Assembly (NCBI GenBank): GCA_950295325.1
Contig: OX485809.1
Coordinates: 27,528,001 to 27,592,000, forward strand
From: Polytrichum commune
Lineage: Eukaryota; Streptophyta; Polytrichopsida; Polytrichales; Polytrichaceae
Length of the DNA: 64,000 nt
Direction of reading: 5' to 3'
Shown here: positions 1-11,565 of the stretch, piece after piece
Layout of the letters: every line of letters starts with the position of its first letter
Numbering within the stretch: the stretch's first letter is position 1
Position numbers and translations under genes: made by a program
The notes under the pieces: generated by a model
The model's input: the letters and a program-made list of their open reading frames with translations, nothing else
The model's database searches: none
What the model was told of the DNA's origin: nothing

Positions 1-989
1 AAAAATGAAGTTCATCTTATTATTATGTTTGGGACTATATTGTCGAATGAAGAAATATGCATTTATTACATGCACTTTGTATGTTGCAATGTCTATATTC
101 TATTGCGCATGTTAATAATAGAAATCATTTTATATGTTTTTTGGGTGAAACTTGTTTGGAGTGCTCTACCATATGTGCTTATGTCCGCACATCATAGATT
201 TGGGATATTATAACATATAATATAATTGAGATTGTTGACAATATAGTTTCGGGCCTCTTCAAGTTCTTTGATCCATATATTAATTTGAGACTAGAGAAAG
301 TCTCAATTTAATGAATATAGTGTTAATATCAGTTAGTAGCTACTAATCAGTTGTACATTTGATGTCCAAAATAACAACACACGGGAGAGGGTTTAGGGAA
401 ACACAATTCATATGGGTTTACGATGCTTTGAAGGTCTATACATATTTGGAGACATTGATTGTAATGGTATATAAAAAATAATCCCTCTTCATATAAAATA
501 GAAGTACTAGTAGGTGGTATACCACTCAAAAAAATTACATTAAAAAAATCGGTCCATCCAAAAACCACCTGATACTATCTATTTACTATGTGAATAGGGT
601 GGAGTGTCCTTCGTTGTTGCAAGGGTGAAGTTAATAACCTCCTGAATGTCACACACAAACATGGCGTCAATTGAACCAATCTGCAACTGTAGTTTAAAGC
701 CAACAAATCTAATCTGAAATACCTCAATAAATCATGGTAAATGAAATACTAACTAAAAAATACACAATGTTAGTGCCATTGAAACTTACATCATCTGCAT
801 ATGTTGGGCTCAAATGCATTTGAACGCCGCAAGCTCATCCAGCCTGCACACCTGGGCAACACCTCCATCCATGTACATATGTAAGTTTCATGTGTATGGA
901 AGAAAGATAAACACACAAGACAACCTAGACCTTCAATATAGCTTTCCTCAAAACCCACTAGTAAGAAGTCCCTTCAACAAATCCATGCT
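1..989. other. AT-rich stretch without a recognised gene
   Basis: I see only short open frames with no recognisable protein. The right part is the 3' side of the minus-strand gene that ends near 990. No RNA gene, terminal repeat or transposon end was found by eye. Confidence 0.5.
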
Positions 990-2582
990 TCAACAACAAT
1001 GCAAAACTCTAAAGGGAATGGTTAAGGATGGACCTTCTTGGACTCCCATTTCTACATCTATTTTCTGCTGCAATCGATGAAGGCAAGCTTCATAGTGCTG
1101 GAGCTTTGTTAATTCACTCTTGTGGTGCTCAACCTTGATTTTAAGTTCACACCTCACTTCCCCAATTTCATGGCATATCTTTTCCAATTCAAGTATTGAA
1201 TCCTGCACTTCTGCCAATCCAAACTTGTGCACATCCTTTCCATCAATGTTCTCTAAACCTAGGACCTAGACCTTGGCAGAATGTAGGCGGCCTTCAGCAC
1301 TATTCATTTTGTAGAGTAAATCAACTAGTTTACTGTGCATGGCGTCCAACACATTTGTGCAATTCTGGACAGTCTGTCTTTTTTTCACCACAATTCCATA
1401 GATGTCTTTGATTTGAGTGGCCATGCTGGTTTTGGCAACTGTTGATCCCTCACCCATATGCAAGTTCTTCTCCTCCTCAACCACACTAGTAGGGGACCCA
1501 ATTTGCAAATATTTTCTTTTCAATGCTAACTGTCCAATTTTGAACTGCAAGAGCTCTCTCTTGAATTTAACTTGGTCCTCTCTCAATTTCACTTCCTTAA
1601 GCCTCACTGCCCTCTCCATGACACTGACACCATTCTCATCAATTTCAGTGGCTAGTGTGTGAGGCGTTTGTAGCCCTTCAGACACAAGTGGTGGGGAGGC
1701 AGAAGTATACCCTACTGGTGGACCACCTGACTGGCCTGCATCAGCATCATGTGTCTCTCCAGATGGCTTTAGTTTCTCTTCAGGTATGTTGAGCTGAACT
1801 TGGGTTGCAACCTCCTCACCACAGGGAGACTGAGCACTTGCTTTTGTGCCAAGTCGTTTGTCTCCAATGCAATTTGTGGTTGCATCTGTAGATACCACCC
1901 CTTCCCTTGGCGATTGGAGTTGATCCTCCTCTATGCCACCCTTATTTTCTGGTTGAGGTTGCACTACAACATCTTCATGAACCTGCTGCTCCAAAGTTGC
2001 TGGACCCTTTGTACCAAGTAGATCATCCCCTCCTTGGTCTCTTTCAGGTAAGTTGCCTTCATGCAACCCATTGCCACCTGCATCATTTTCATCTTTCTCC
2101 ATATCCTCTTCCTCCACTTCTTCTTCCTCCTCTTCCTCATCATCATCTTCCTCATCCTCATCTGAGTCCTCCTCGTCTTCCTCACCCTCCACTTCATCCC
2201 CATCCTGGCTAGAAGAGGAATTCTTGTACTCTGGAAGTGGTGAGAAACATCGCTTCCTCCTATGCACAGTCTCAGCAAATTTTGCCCAATTTATGCTAAA
2301 TCCCTTGCGCTCTGCAAGTACTCCACATGCGAAGGAGAGGTTGATGTCGGAATTGGTTGTTTGCTTGCGCTGGTACACTTGGTGAATCAAGGTCTCAATC
2401 CTGGCCTTCAAGGACTCATCCTCATGCATAGTGTAGCGAAACCCATTGTTGCTTTTGCGTTTTCCCCACAAGGTCTCGCACTCCTTCTTAGATGCATAGC
2501 GTTTCCCCATAGTGGGGGAAGGAAACAACCCCTTTGCCGGAAGTCCCACAACATCACGAAACCACCTCCAACTGCCCTCCAT
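990..2582 (-). CDS. Gene 1: acidic, coiled-coil protein of unknown family (paralogue of gene 2)
   Basis: A 437-codon frame opens at the ATG at 2580-2582 and closes near 1266. A second frame (about 1210-990) probably continues it as a coiled-coil tail, but I could not fix the splice junction: the simple GT and AG choices around 1271 and 1211 disagree in phase, so a short intron with other sites or a frameshift is possible. Residues about 25-115 form a basic domain that contains the motifs ETLWGKRK and INWAKFAETVHRRKR. The same domain opens gene 2 (CEIFGPRK, VNWASFAVHLHKKR). Residues about 128-165 are almost all Asp and Glu. A Pro/Ser/Gln-rich stretch follows, then a Lys/Glu-rich helix. I do not recognise the family. 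The basic N-terminal domain plus acidic tract would suit a nuclear, nucleic-acid-associated protein, which is inference only. Confidence 0.6.
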
Positions 2583-2690
2583 TGCAATCTCCTACAACAA
2601 TCTCCCTCAATCCCTACACAAGTGCAACCAATCCTAAATACCTGGCCAATGACTATTGTGTGGCAGCTTAGGAAAGAAGGTGTAAAACAA

Positions 2691-2896
2691 ACTTATAAAC
2701 AATCTCAAACTGCAGGTAATGTATGAATACTGTTGTGGGTAAGTGTTGAGAGAGAAGTGGGAAATGTACCTGTGCAATTGCCCAGCTTGCATGCTTCATG
2801 ATGAGAGTCTCTGAAGTTGCCTCAAATTATCAGTACTACTAGAACATATGATAATTGAACTCATATGTGGCAATGAGGACCTGAAATAATGAGGGT
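2691..2896. repeat. Copy 1 of 215-bp host tandem repeat
   Basis: This unit, with the motifs AATCTCAAACTGCAGGTAATG and CAATTGCCCAGCTTGC, recurs at 14092-14306 and 14307-14519. The three copies were evidently contiguous before element B inserted at the end of the first. Copies 2 and 3 lie 215 bp apart and are nearly identical. Copy 1 is more diverged, for example in the spacer after GTATGA. No coding function is apparent. The array lies between genes 1 and 2. Confidence 0.8.
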
Positions 2897-2900
2897 TGTG

Positions 2901-4270
2901 GGAACACGCGAACACCAAAATATCCGGATTGGCGGTTTTAAGTGCCTAATCCGGGTTGTCCGGATGACCCTAGTATCGTCCAGGGATTCTGTGAAGTGTA
3001 GGAGGTCTAAAACTCTCCGTACCTGCTTATTTCCTCTTCCTTAGCCAAATTTCCGGAAACCCTAGTTTCCGGATTTTGGGTCTTTGGGGACACTCTTAGC
3101 CTTTTTCCGGAGTGTGCCTTTCCGGATGATGTTTCTAGGTCCTAATTATAATGCTTACCCACCCCTCTACGTCTACCCTCTAGAATAGGTGGTTTCTTCC
3201 GGTGAAGATGTCCTTGATAAGAATAGAATCCGGAAACTCCCTCACAACCAATCCAGATTGATCAGGTCCGTCCTGGCAGGTCACGCAGAGAGATCCAGAT
3301 TGTATCTTGGAACCACAGTGACCAGAAGAGTCCGGATTCCGACCAGAGATTTGACTCGACGGGGTGAGTTGGTGACCCGTACCACTTTCCGGATTGTCCC
3401 GTCCACCGGTGATGAGACCCCTTCAGAAGATCAGATCCGTCCGGAACCCTTCCGGACCTTTGCCTAATCCTCCCCACGGCTGTCTCACCGGGATGTTACC
3501 TAGGCATCCGGAACAATGAGGATCTCTTCCTACTACACTCCGGAGGTGGCCTCCAACCCGGAACCCTTACTGATCCGGGCCTTCCCTTCTCCTTCCGACG
3601 GATCTATCCGGCTACCTCTACCTTGGATTCTACTCAATCTGAGCTAACTGGGCGATCCGTACCACCATCCGGATAGGTCCGTTTAAGGGCGGTGGGACGT
3701 CTTCAGAAGATTAGATTGGCGTAAGTCCGGATCCCTTCCGGATCTCACCCAATCTTCCCAGCGGCTATCCCACCTAGACGTTACCCAACCCACCGGATTA
3801 GTGAGGTTTCCCTCCCACTACACTCAGAGAGGATCTACAAGGCAATAACCGGATCTGATCCGGGTCTCTTCTCTCATGTCCTATCCGGAACTCCTATCCC
3901 TCATGCTCTCTCCCTCTCTCCTCCGCTAACAATCTCCGGATCATTCACACAAACATCAATCAAGAGAAGTCAAGGAGTGAGAAGCAAAGACATTTATTCA
4001 GGATAGGAGTAATCGCAATACAACAGTTGAGAAGGAACCCTTCTCAAGCTCCTTATTCAGCCTTAAGTAGAGGCTCAAAAATCCCTAAACTGAGGGCGGC
4101 GGCCCAAGTGGCCGCCGCTTAAGAAAACCCTAACTACACCCGGTTTCCCGGATTTCCCGGATCCAGATCTGGGTTTTCCGCTGACACTACCAAGAGAAAA
4201 TTTTATTACTCGACTTCAAAAACTCCTAAGTCCTACCTGCCTACCTCTATTCTGCCTAACTAATCTAGCT
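2901..4270. repeat. Left arm of element B with TCCGGA motif array and internal duplication
   Basis: TCCGGA or CCGGA recurs dozens of times across this non-coding arm. It also contains a diverged internal duplication: the block starting near 3413 (CTTCAGAAGATCAGAT) is repeated from about 3697 (CTTCAGAAGATTAGAT). Such clustered subterminal motifs resemble transposase-binding arrays of some DNA transposons, but no protein site has been shown here. Confidence 0.6.
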
Positions 4271-6296
4271 ACTCTCCTAACTAAGAAGACCGGTGCTTCT
4301 TCGGAGCCGATCCCTCCTTTGAGTGACTCCCTAACCCGCTGACGGCGGATGAGCCCCCTACCGGTGATGCCTTCTGCAGCCGCGTGAGCATCCTCCTCAT
4401 GTTCGGAGACGGAGCAACCTCGTCCTCCGAATCCGCTGCCTTCTCGGTCCGTGGGGTAGCGGTCCCTGGTGTTCTGGAGACTGTCCCTGGGATTCCGGAA
4501 GCTGTCCCCATCCGGATGCTTCGGACTGGAGAAGGATCACTTCCGGTGCCCTGCTCCGGATTCCATCCGCCCGAGATCGAAGCCGTCCGCGGATCCCTGT
4601 TGGAGGCCGCCCTTGAGGGTGGCGGAGGAAAGGGACTCACCATTTGGCAGTCCCGTGGAGACGATGGCGAGGCGTGGGTCATAGGGGCCTTTCCCCTACT
4701 CGGAGTTGCCTCCCGATCGGAAGTCTGGTGCCGAATCGGCGTCCTAGCCCTATCCGGAGTCCGGGACCTATCCGAGTTCCGCGGAACAGGGGACTGGCCC
4801 CTTCCGGATCGGACCGACCCGGTGCTCTTCCGCCTCACCTGGGGAGAACGGACCCTTTCCGGAGCCCCTCCGGAACTACCAGGCCGAGAGCCGCCTCCCT
4901 GCTGGCTGGGTCCTGCAGAGGACGGCGGATTCTGAACCAGGGCTACTTCACCAACCACCTCGTAGAGGGTTCCGGTTGGTGACCCTGGCGGACCCGGATA
5001 GAGCACCTTCCGCGGTGTTCCGCTTGGCGGGACCACCCTCTGGATTTCCGCCATGAGATCCTTCATCGTCCGTGAATACTTCACGAGGATGGGGAGGGTC
5101 TGCCTGGCGGAAGCGGGATCTCCGGACTCCATCATCCGGTCGTAGAGATGTGCCTTGTTAACGATCTCCGCCGGATGACCCACCAGTTCCCGGATCCGGC
5201 TGAAGAGCACTGCCTGCTCCGCATGGTACTTCCGGATCTCCTCGCTCTTCTGACTCAGCTCCTGAGTCATGGCCGCTACCTGTGCGGTGAGGTGGGCGTT
5301 CTCCGTCTTGGCCTGCTCCAGCTCCTTCCGGTCCGCCCTCTTTGCCAATTCCCGGAGAATGTTTCCGGGTCCGCAGTCGTCCAGAGCATGGTTCGCCCCC
5401 CCTGACGATGTGCTCCAGTCGGTAATATTGGGTCTTGAGGTCCTCCATTCCCTCCTGGAACCGTTTGAACGGATTCTCCGGAAAGTCCCAAGCGGATAGA
5501 TCCACATTCCGCCATGGGGTTTCCCGGCTGGGTCCGGCTTCCGGATGTTGGTGAGGGGGAGGAGGAGAGAGCGGCCTCGAGACGGTTGGCGGCGGGCTTC
5601 CGGGTGACGAGGGAGGTGCTTCCGGAAGAATAGGGTCGCTGGAGGTCTCCGTCTCGACGTCTCCGGCTTCCGGAAGCAGCTTGTAGGTGACCTCGTCCGC
5701 CGCTATTGTGAGCAGGTCCTCCTCCTCGGCCGTGATGCAGTCGAAATGCTGGTAGAGATGCAAAATGAAGGGGGAGAGGAAGGAGGGTTTCCGGCCAATA
5801 TGGGGGAGGGCCCGCCCCACTATCTCCTGGATAATCAGCCCCCAGTTCACAGGCCGGACTCCGGACATGGCACCGAATAGCGTGTTAGCCATGGTAAGGC
5901 TAATCCGCTTCGGCTTGTCCGGGTTAAGGATAGGCAGGAGGAATTCCAACACCCTCCTCTCTCTCAGGTTCCGGCAGTTCCCGGGGTGGAAGCCGTCCTT
6001 TGGATCCGCGTCCCCTCTAAATTTTCCGGCGAACAAGCCGTCGCGGCGGCCGGCCCATCCTTCTATAATCCCCCGAGGAAACCCGTAGACCCTGTTCCAA
6101 ATATCCGGAGTCCAGTGTTCCGGATCTCTCCTCTTTGTCCCTAGCCACTGATTTCCTCTCTCAAACTTAAACTCTCGGAGAGTATCTTCGGCTCGGAGGT
6201 TCCAGGGCTTGGCTAGCAACCCCGCGCAGCCCATAACCCGGAGATCCTCCGCGAGCTCCTGTAGCTCCCTATCCTCCCTCGGAATTGCAGGGATGA

Positions 6297-7270
6297 TGTC
6301 GCGCACCCCTCCATGAGGAGTGCCCGAAACACCATGGGCACAAGGGGGACCCCGGAGTGACACCCGGGACTTGTGGCGCCGTTGGTGAGAGGGCCCAAGT
6401 GATCCTAGTGTGGGTGAGGGCCCCGGGCGTTGGGAACGCCTCCCAGCCACAGAGACTAGGAGGCACTAGGGTAAGGCCATGAGCTATGCGTAGCTCATGG
6501 CGTGGTCATTCTAGAATGCTCAAGAACACCTCAATCTGACGTGTGAGCTAGGAGTTATGGCCATTTGAATGGGGCGCTGTCCCGGGACAGCGCCCTGGTA
6601 CAGCAGTGCCTGGGAGAGATTCCCGGGACTGCCAAGGTTCAAGCAGGCATAACTCCTCATTACTTGCCTGAATGGGGCAAGTGAGGAGTCCATGGGCATC
6701 TACGTGAAGCGTAGATGAGGATGGAGTGGTTGGTTGTTATGATCAGACTTCATACAAGGAAGTTATGATGGTCTGAAGCTGCTGGGGGGGTTCTAGGCCC
6801 AGCAGCTAAAGGAAAGTGTCCACTTGGCCCCAACTCTTGGTAGAGAGACAAGAGGTTGGTTGACGGTGGGGTAGGGGCCCCGCGTAAAGTCCTAGAGGCT
6901 TATATGGGTGAGGTGGTGTGGCCTCACCCACCCGAGGCCAAACGGCAAGGCCTCCATGGGCATTGGCCCATTGTGAGGCCATAGTTGCCTAGTATGGTTC
7001 GGGTTGTTGTAGTGTTGCTCCGGCAATGCGATGATCAACATGGGATTGGACTTCCATGGATGGAAGTCCACATCTAGGAATGGGTTACCGATTAAGGGGT
7101 GAGTCCCGAAAGCAAAGTAGGAGGGTTGGTTTCCCTCCTATGAACTATAAGGTCCGGGGTAGGAGGAGCTAACCATTAGCATGGCGGAATGCGAATGGTT
7201 AGCGCTCGTAACCTTTGCTAAAATTGAAAATTGGCAAAATGGTCAAGGGGGACTAGCAAGGGTTGCGACA
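6297..7270 (+). repeat. 5' LTR of element A
   Basis: It begins TGTCGCGC and ends GTTGCGACA. It contains a TATA-like CTTATATGG near 6899 and several strong hairpins: a 24-bp stem-loop at 6477-6500, a 24-bp perfect palindrome at 6572-6595 centred on CCCGGG, and stem-loops at 6662-6682, 6697-6717 and 7048-7069. Confidence 0.93.
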
Positions 7271-7272
7271 CT

Positions 7273-7287
7273 TGGTATCAGAGCAGG
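7273..7287 (+). other. Primer-binding site of element A (tRNA-iMet type)
   Basis: TGGTATCAGAGCAGG starts two bases after the 5' LTR. It matches the usual plant initiator-tRNA-Met primer site. Confidence 0.92.
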
Positions 7288-7949
7288 GTTCCAAGTTTTG
7301 AGCTCGCACTTTGAGGGAAACATGGCTATCAAAAATGCGGGTTATGATGGTGAGCCCGGGGTTTCCAAAAGGTTGTGAGGCTCAAATTGGAACAAGGATC
7401 ATGTGCAAGTGGAATTTGACCATACCATTGGTTCTAATGACAATGGTGGGCATGAGGGTGGATTTGGTAAGGAAAATGGAGGAGTGCTTTGAAAGGGCTC
7501 CCTCAAACCTCAAAAAACATTTGGGGCCTAGAATACCGAAAGCACCCAAAACCTTGGAGGGCATTAATGTTGGATTGAAATTCCAATTCGAAATGCTTGG
7601 AAGGTATTGATGTTGGAATGAATTTGGTGCTAATGAGGCACCCGGGGCCTCTTAAGGCCTATGTGCGCTATTCAAATGCACAAATGAAGGATACACCTAA
7701 AACGGACGAGCTTTCTAAGAAATGCATCGTTTTAGGTGGGGTTTTAAAAGCGGGTGGTGGATGCCTTGTTTAAGTCCCTAAGGCTTCTTGAGGACATGGT
7801 GGGGACCATCAAGTTTGCAAGAGCATTGAAGCCGATGGTCCCAAAGAGAAGTTTGGCGGCGCATCACCACAAGTGGCTTTAGCCAAAGTAGGTCCCAAAG
7901 AAATGAGTGCAAATTGTTTGGTCCATTTTACTTAGGCAAAACATGTTGG

Positions 7950-8262
7950 TGCCGCGGACGGAATGTTGAAAGGTGGCTTTATGCTTCGAAAGCAAATCAT
8001 ACTTGTGCCACGGACGGAATGTTGGGAGGTGGGTTTGTCCTACCAAGGCAATTCATGTTCGTGCCGCGGATGGAGTGTGGGAAGGTGGCTTTGTGCTACC
8101 AAGGCAAAACATGTTTGTTTTGCGGACAAGCTATTAGAAATTGGTTTTGTGGCACCAACCCAATTTGTCCCGCGGACGAAATGTTTAAAGTTGGCTTTGC
8201 GGACCAAGCCAAGCCAAGTTGCCGAGGACCGAATGTAAGACGATGGCATTGTGGCCAAGGCT
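7950..8262 (+). repeat. Tandem 50-60-bp repeats in the gag region of element A
   Basis: Five to six imperfect units share a core like GTGCCGCGGACGGAATGTTG followed by a Gly/Phe or Tyr-rich segment. In one frame each unit supplies one or two Cys residues. This might be an amplified and decayed zinc-knuckle region, but no clean CCHC motif is left. The same array is present in element C (22920-23215). Confidence 0.65.
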
Positions 8263-8387
8263 AGTAGCCTTAAGCCAAGGCCAAATCTTTTGTACCTTGA
8301 GGCTCAATGAATGGGAGAAATGTCTCATGTGTTGCCAAAGAGGCTACCATTCCTTCTTGAGCCCAAAACTCACAAGGGAGTTGGGGC

Positions 8388-8777
8388 TTGCCGATTGATA
8401 GAGAAAGCAAGCCCACCAAGGTGCGGTTTGGAAAGGGCGAACCGCATGAGACAAAGGAGGCCGCGATGCATGTAACCTTTCAATGTGGGACATTGGATTT
8501 TTGTCAAAATTTCACACCATGTGAAATAGATGAAATGCATGTCATTGTGAAGGCCGCCTACTTTGAAACTCACATGATAGATGTGAGATGCAAGCCGGTG
8601 AGCTTGCGGTGCATTATGATGTGTCATAATGGCAAAGAATTGAAGTTCAAATTGACAAGGACTCCTATGGTAGGAGGACCCAAGTTGAATTTGGTCTTAA
8701 TGGACCAAATGAAAAATAGAAAACATAATGGTCGTGGTTCAATTGGAGCAACTCCAAGGAATGTATGGGGAGGCTAG
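8388..8777 (+). pseudogene. Protease-region remnant of element A
   Basis: A 129-codon frame between the gag-like repeats and the RNase H region occupies the place of the Gypsy aspartic protease. It includes CGTLDFCQNFTPCEIDEMHVI and DVRCKPV. I do not see an unmistakable DTG/DSG catalytic triad, so the assignment rests on position. The downstream GYKDVF-like segment that normally precedes reverse transcriptase follows at once, but the polymerase core is missing after it. Confidence 0.45.
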
Positions 8778-8885
8778 GAAAGATGGGCCTCCTCCAAACC
8801 ACATTGGTGGGATGTTGGTGAGATACAAGGATGTATTCACCAATGTGTTGCCCAAAAAGTTACCGCCAAGAAGTGAAAAATAACT

Positions 8886-9760
8886 TTGCTCAACGAGAGA
8901 TTGAGTTCTTGAGGTATGTGGTGACAAAGGAAGTTGGTGGACGAACATGAAGAATGTCAAGGCAATCCAAGAAGAGAATTGGCCCTTGATTCAAGAAAAG
9001 GGCTAAGGTCATTTGTTGGCCTAGACAACTACTACCACCACTTCATTCATGGTTTTTCTAAGGTTGCTAGAACCTTAGTCAACATGTTGGAAAAAATGGC
9101 TATCCCAAGAGTGGGATGAGCCTTGTCACCAAGCCTTTGGGGAGCTCAAGAGTAAGTTCTCTTCACAACATGTGGTTAAGTTTCCGGGTTTTCATGAGCA
9201 TGTTGAGGTGCACATGAAGGCGAAGGACTTTACCATTGGCGGATGTTGATCCAAGATGGATGACCATTGCTTATAGGAGCATTAAGCTCCATGGTTGTAG
9301 AAGCTTGTCCAACTTGTGCAAGAAATGGCTATCCCAAGAGTGGGATGAGCCTTGCCACCAAGTCTTTGAGTAGCTTAAGACCAAGTTCCTCTTTGCCACC
9401 CGTGTTCAAGTTCGCGGAGCTTGAAAAACCTTTTGAGGTGCATACGGGGGGCGAGTGACTTTACCATTGGCGGATGTTGATGCAAGATGGATGGCCATTG
9501 CATATGAGAGCATAAAGCTCGATGGTTCTCCCACCTTGTCCGACTTGTGGAAGAAATGGCTATCCCAAGAGTGGGATGATGTTTGTCACGAGTCTTTGGG
9601 GAGCTTAAGAGCAAGTTCTCTTCGCCGCCCGTGCTCAAGTTCGCGGAGCTTGACAAGCCTTTTGAGGTGCATAAGGGGGTGAGTGCCTTTGCCAATGGTG
9701 GATTATGTGTACGATGGATGGCCATTGCATTTGGGAGCATGAAGCTCGATGGTTGTCAAA
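8886..9760 (+). pseudogene. RT tail and tandemly repeated RNase H segment of element A
   Basis: The stretch opens with REIEFLRYVVTKE (8900-8940), the end of the Gypsy RT fold, then a connection motif LRSFVGLDNYYHHF. A segment of about 235 bp then repeats three times. Each encodes a version of the motif series EWD..CH.S, PVLKFAELDKPFEVH, and MAIAYESIKLDG, which spans the start of Gypsy RNase H. Units recur near 9266, 9494 and 9727. No YxDD polymerase site exists upstream. Stops and frame changes break every unit, so no functional enzyme is encoded. Confidence 0.75.
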
Positions 9761-10229
9761 GAAGACAACCAACTGATGACAAAGAACTTCTTTGCCGTAG
9801 TGCATTGCTTGAAGACGTGGCGACACTATTTGGGGTCGCACAAAGCAAAGGTCTACATGGACAATGTGTCCTAAAAGTATTTTAACATACAAGCGCAAGT
9901 GAGCGCCAAGTCATTGCAGTGGCATGATAGTTGGGCGCTTATGGAGGTGGATTTGATCCACAAACCGGACCATGGAAATGTGGTGCCGGATGCGCGAAGT
10001 AGACCGGAAGAGTTCCAAGCAATGAGAACCATCCAAACCTTGTGGCTAATGTGTGCCGGCGAAGGAAACTTGTGATGCAAGATACGGGAGGGGTAAATTA
10101 ACTACCCCGAGGCACAAAGGCTTTTAGGTGAGCTTCGCAAGAGCAAGGTGCTTAAAGAGGTTAAGTTGGTGGACGGATTGTTCAAGTGCAAGCAAAGTTG
10201 GGTGTATGTGCCACAAAGCAAGTTGAGGC

Positions 10230-11014
10230 TATCGGTTTTGAAGGAGGAATATGATAGTCCTATTGCCGGCCATAGAGGAGAAAAAGAAAACCACCATAGA
10301 ATGGTGTCAAAGAGGTACCATTGGCGGTGCATAAAGTAGGATATAACCCACTTTGTGAAGGCGTGAATAAAGTGCCAAGTGAACCAAGCCTCTTACCAAA
10401 AGCAAGGCGGTTTCTCGCAACCGTTGCCTATCCCGTCGGCGCCATGGCATAGTATGTGCATGGACTTGATCACAAGTTTGCCGGAGTCACATGGGTATGA
10501 TGCCATCTTGTTGATGGTAGAGCGGTTTGCCAAGTTGGCACACATGGTGCCGATTATGGGAACCGCCACCGCGTTGGAGACCGCATAGCCTTTTCTCAAA
10601 GGATGGTTGAGGCACCACGGGTTCCCAAGAGTGATTGTGTGGGATCAAGATCCAAAGTTCACAATTGCATTTTCAATGCATTTATCTAAGGAGGTCGGAA
10701 TGAAACTAAGGTTTAGCACGGCCTTGCATTCCCAAATGAATGGGAAAGCGGAGCATGTGAATGGAGTCTTGAAGCAATACTTGAGCAACTTGGTGGGGGC
10801 GGACCAAGGAGATTGGGCGGACTATGTGGGTCGAGCGGATTGTAATTGCAATGTAGCCACGCACTTGGCTACCAAGGGGTGGTCTTTCGTGGTGGCTTAT
10901 GGAGTGGATGCGCTCCAACCTATTAACCTAGCTCTCGAGGGGGCACATTCAACACTAGAGTTCAACCAAGATGGTGAGGACTTGCCAAGGATGGTAAACA
11001 AGTCTTGGAGATGA
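10230..11014 (+). pseudogene. Integrase remnant of element A
   Basis: The zinc-binding N-terminus is partly visible (EEYDSPIAGHRG). The catalytic core follows: first Asp in MDLITSLPES, second in VWDQDPKF, and the Glu in NGKAEHVN, with spacing usual for Gypsy integrases. Stops interrupt it, including TAG at 10586-10588 within the core. The same TAG occurs in element C. Confidence 0.85.
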
Positions 11015-11379
11015 CCAAGTTGTTGGTGGAGAAAGCCCGAAGGTGCTACGGAGTGCAAATCAATGCCGGAAGACGCGAAGTGGAGTATGAGGTGGGCCAA
11101 TAAGGTGTTGTTGAATGTGGACAACTTCACCTTGCCCAAAGGCCTTACTCCAAACGTTCATGTCCAAAATTGGAGCTTCGTTTTCCATTGTGGAACAAGT
11201 GTTCAAGGACATGTATAAGTTGGAATTACCGCCCGAGATCAAAGTGCATCCGACATTTCATGTCTCATAACAAAAGTCATTTTAGGACGACACCTTGTGG
11301 CCCGATCACAAGCAAGTGATTAGGCCAAGTCCCGACCTTGTGGAGGTCATTTAGAACATGAGGTAAGAGGTCATCCTCA

Positions 11380-11565
11380 AGTGTAGGAAGCCCAAGTGAA
11401 AATGAAAGAAAATGTACAAAGGAGTACTTGGTGAAATGGTGAGGATACCATGAGAAAGAAACCGCTTGGGTGGCGGCAAGAGACATGGTCAACACCAATG
11501 AATTGGTGAAGCACTTTGAAGAAACTAAGGCTAGACATTCCAATAAAATGAAGCGTAGGCATTGA
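11380..11565 (+). pseudogene. Chromodomain remnant of element A
   Basis: The frame reads EYLVKW, then a TGA at 11440-11442, then GYHEKETAWVAARDMV, a typical chromodomain of chromoviruses. In these elements the domain guides integration into particular chromatin. The TGA directly after the conserved Trp is also present in element C. A purine tract resembling a polypurine primer (TTTAGTGGGGGAGAG, near 11583) follows, although the 3' LTR starts only at 12380. Confidence 0.8.

Noticed and set aside
2053-2385. Plus-strand poly-Ser frame opposite gene 1
   Set aside because: It is the antisense of the Asp/Glu tract of gene 1. Its composition is explained by the minus-strand gene.
4384-4982. Long plus-strand frames in element B
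   Set aside because: They are shadows of the GC-rich minus-strand gene, which has coherent coiled-coil and tail domains and frame continuity across element A.
6213-6466. Minus-strand frames running from element B into the LTR
   Set aside because: The junction at 6297 is an insertion border with a target duplication, so the fused frame is accidental. The true frame continues at 13355.
7914-8264. CRISPR-like array
   Set aside because: The regular 50-60-bp units are diverged coding repeats of a retrotransposon without conserved repeat and unique spacer alternation, in a plant nuclear context.
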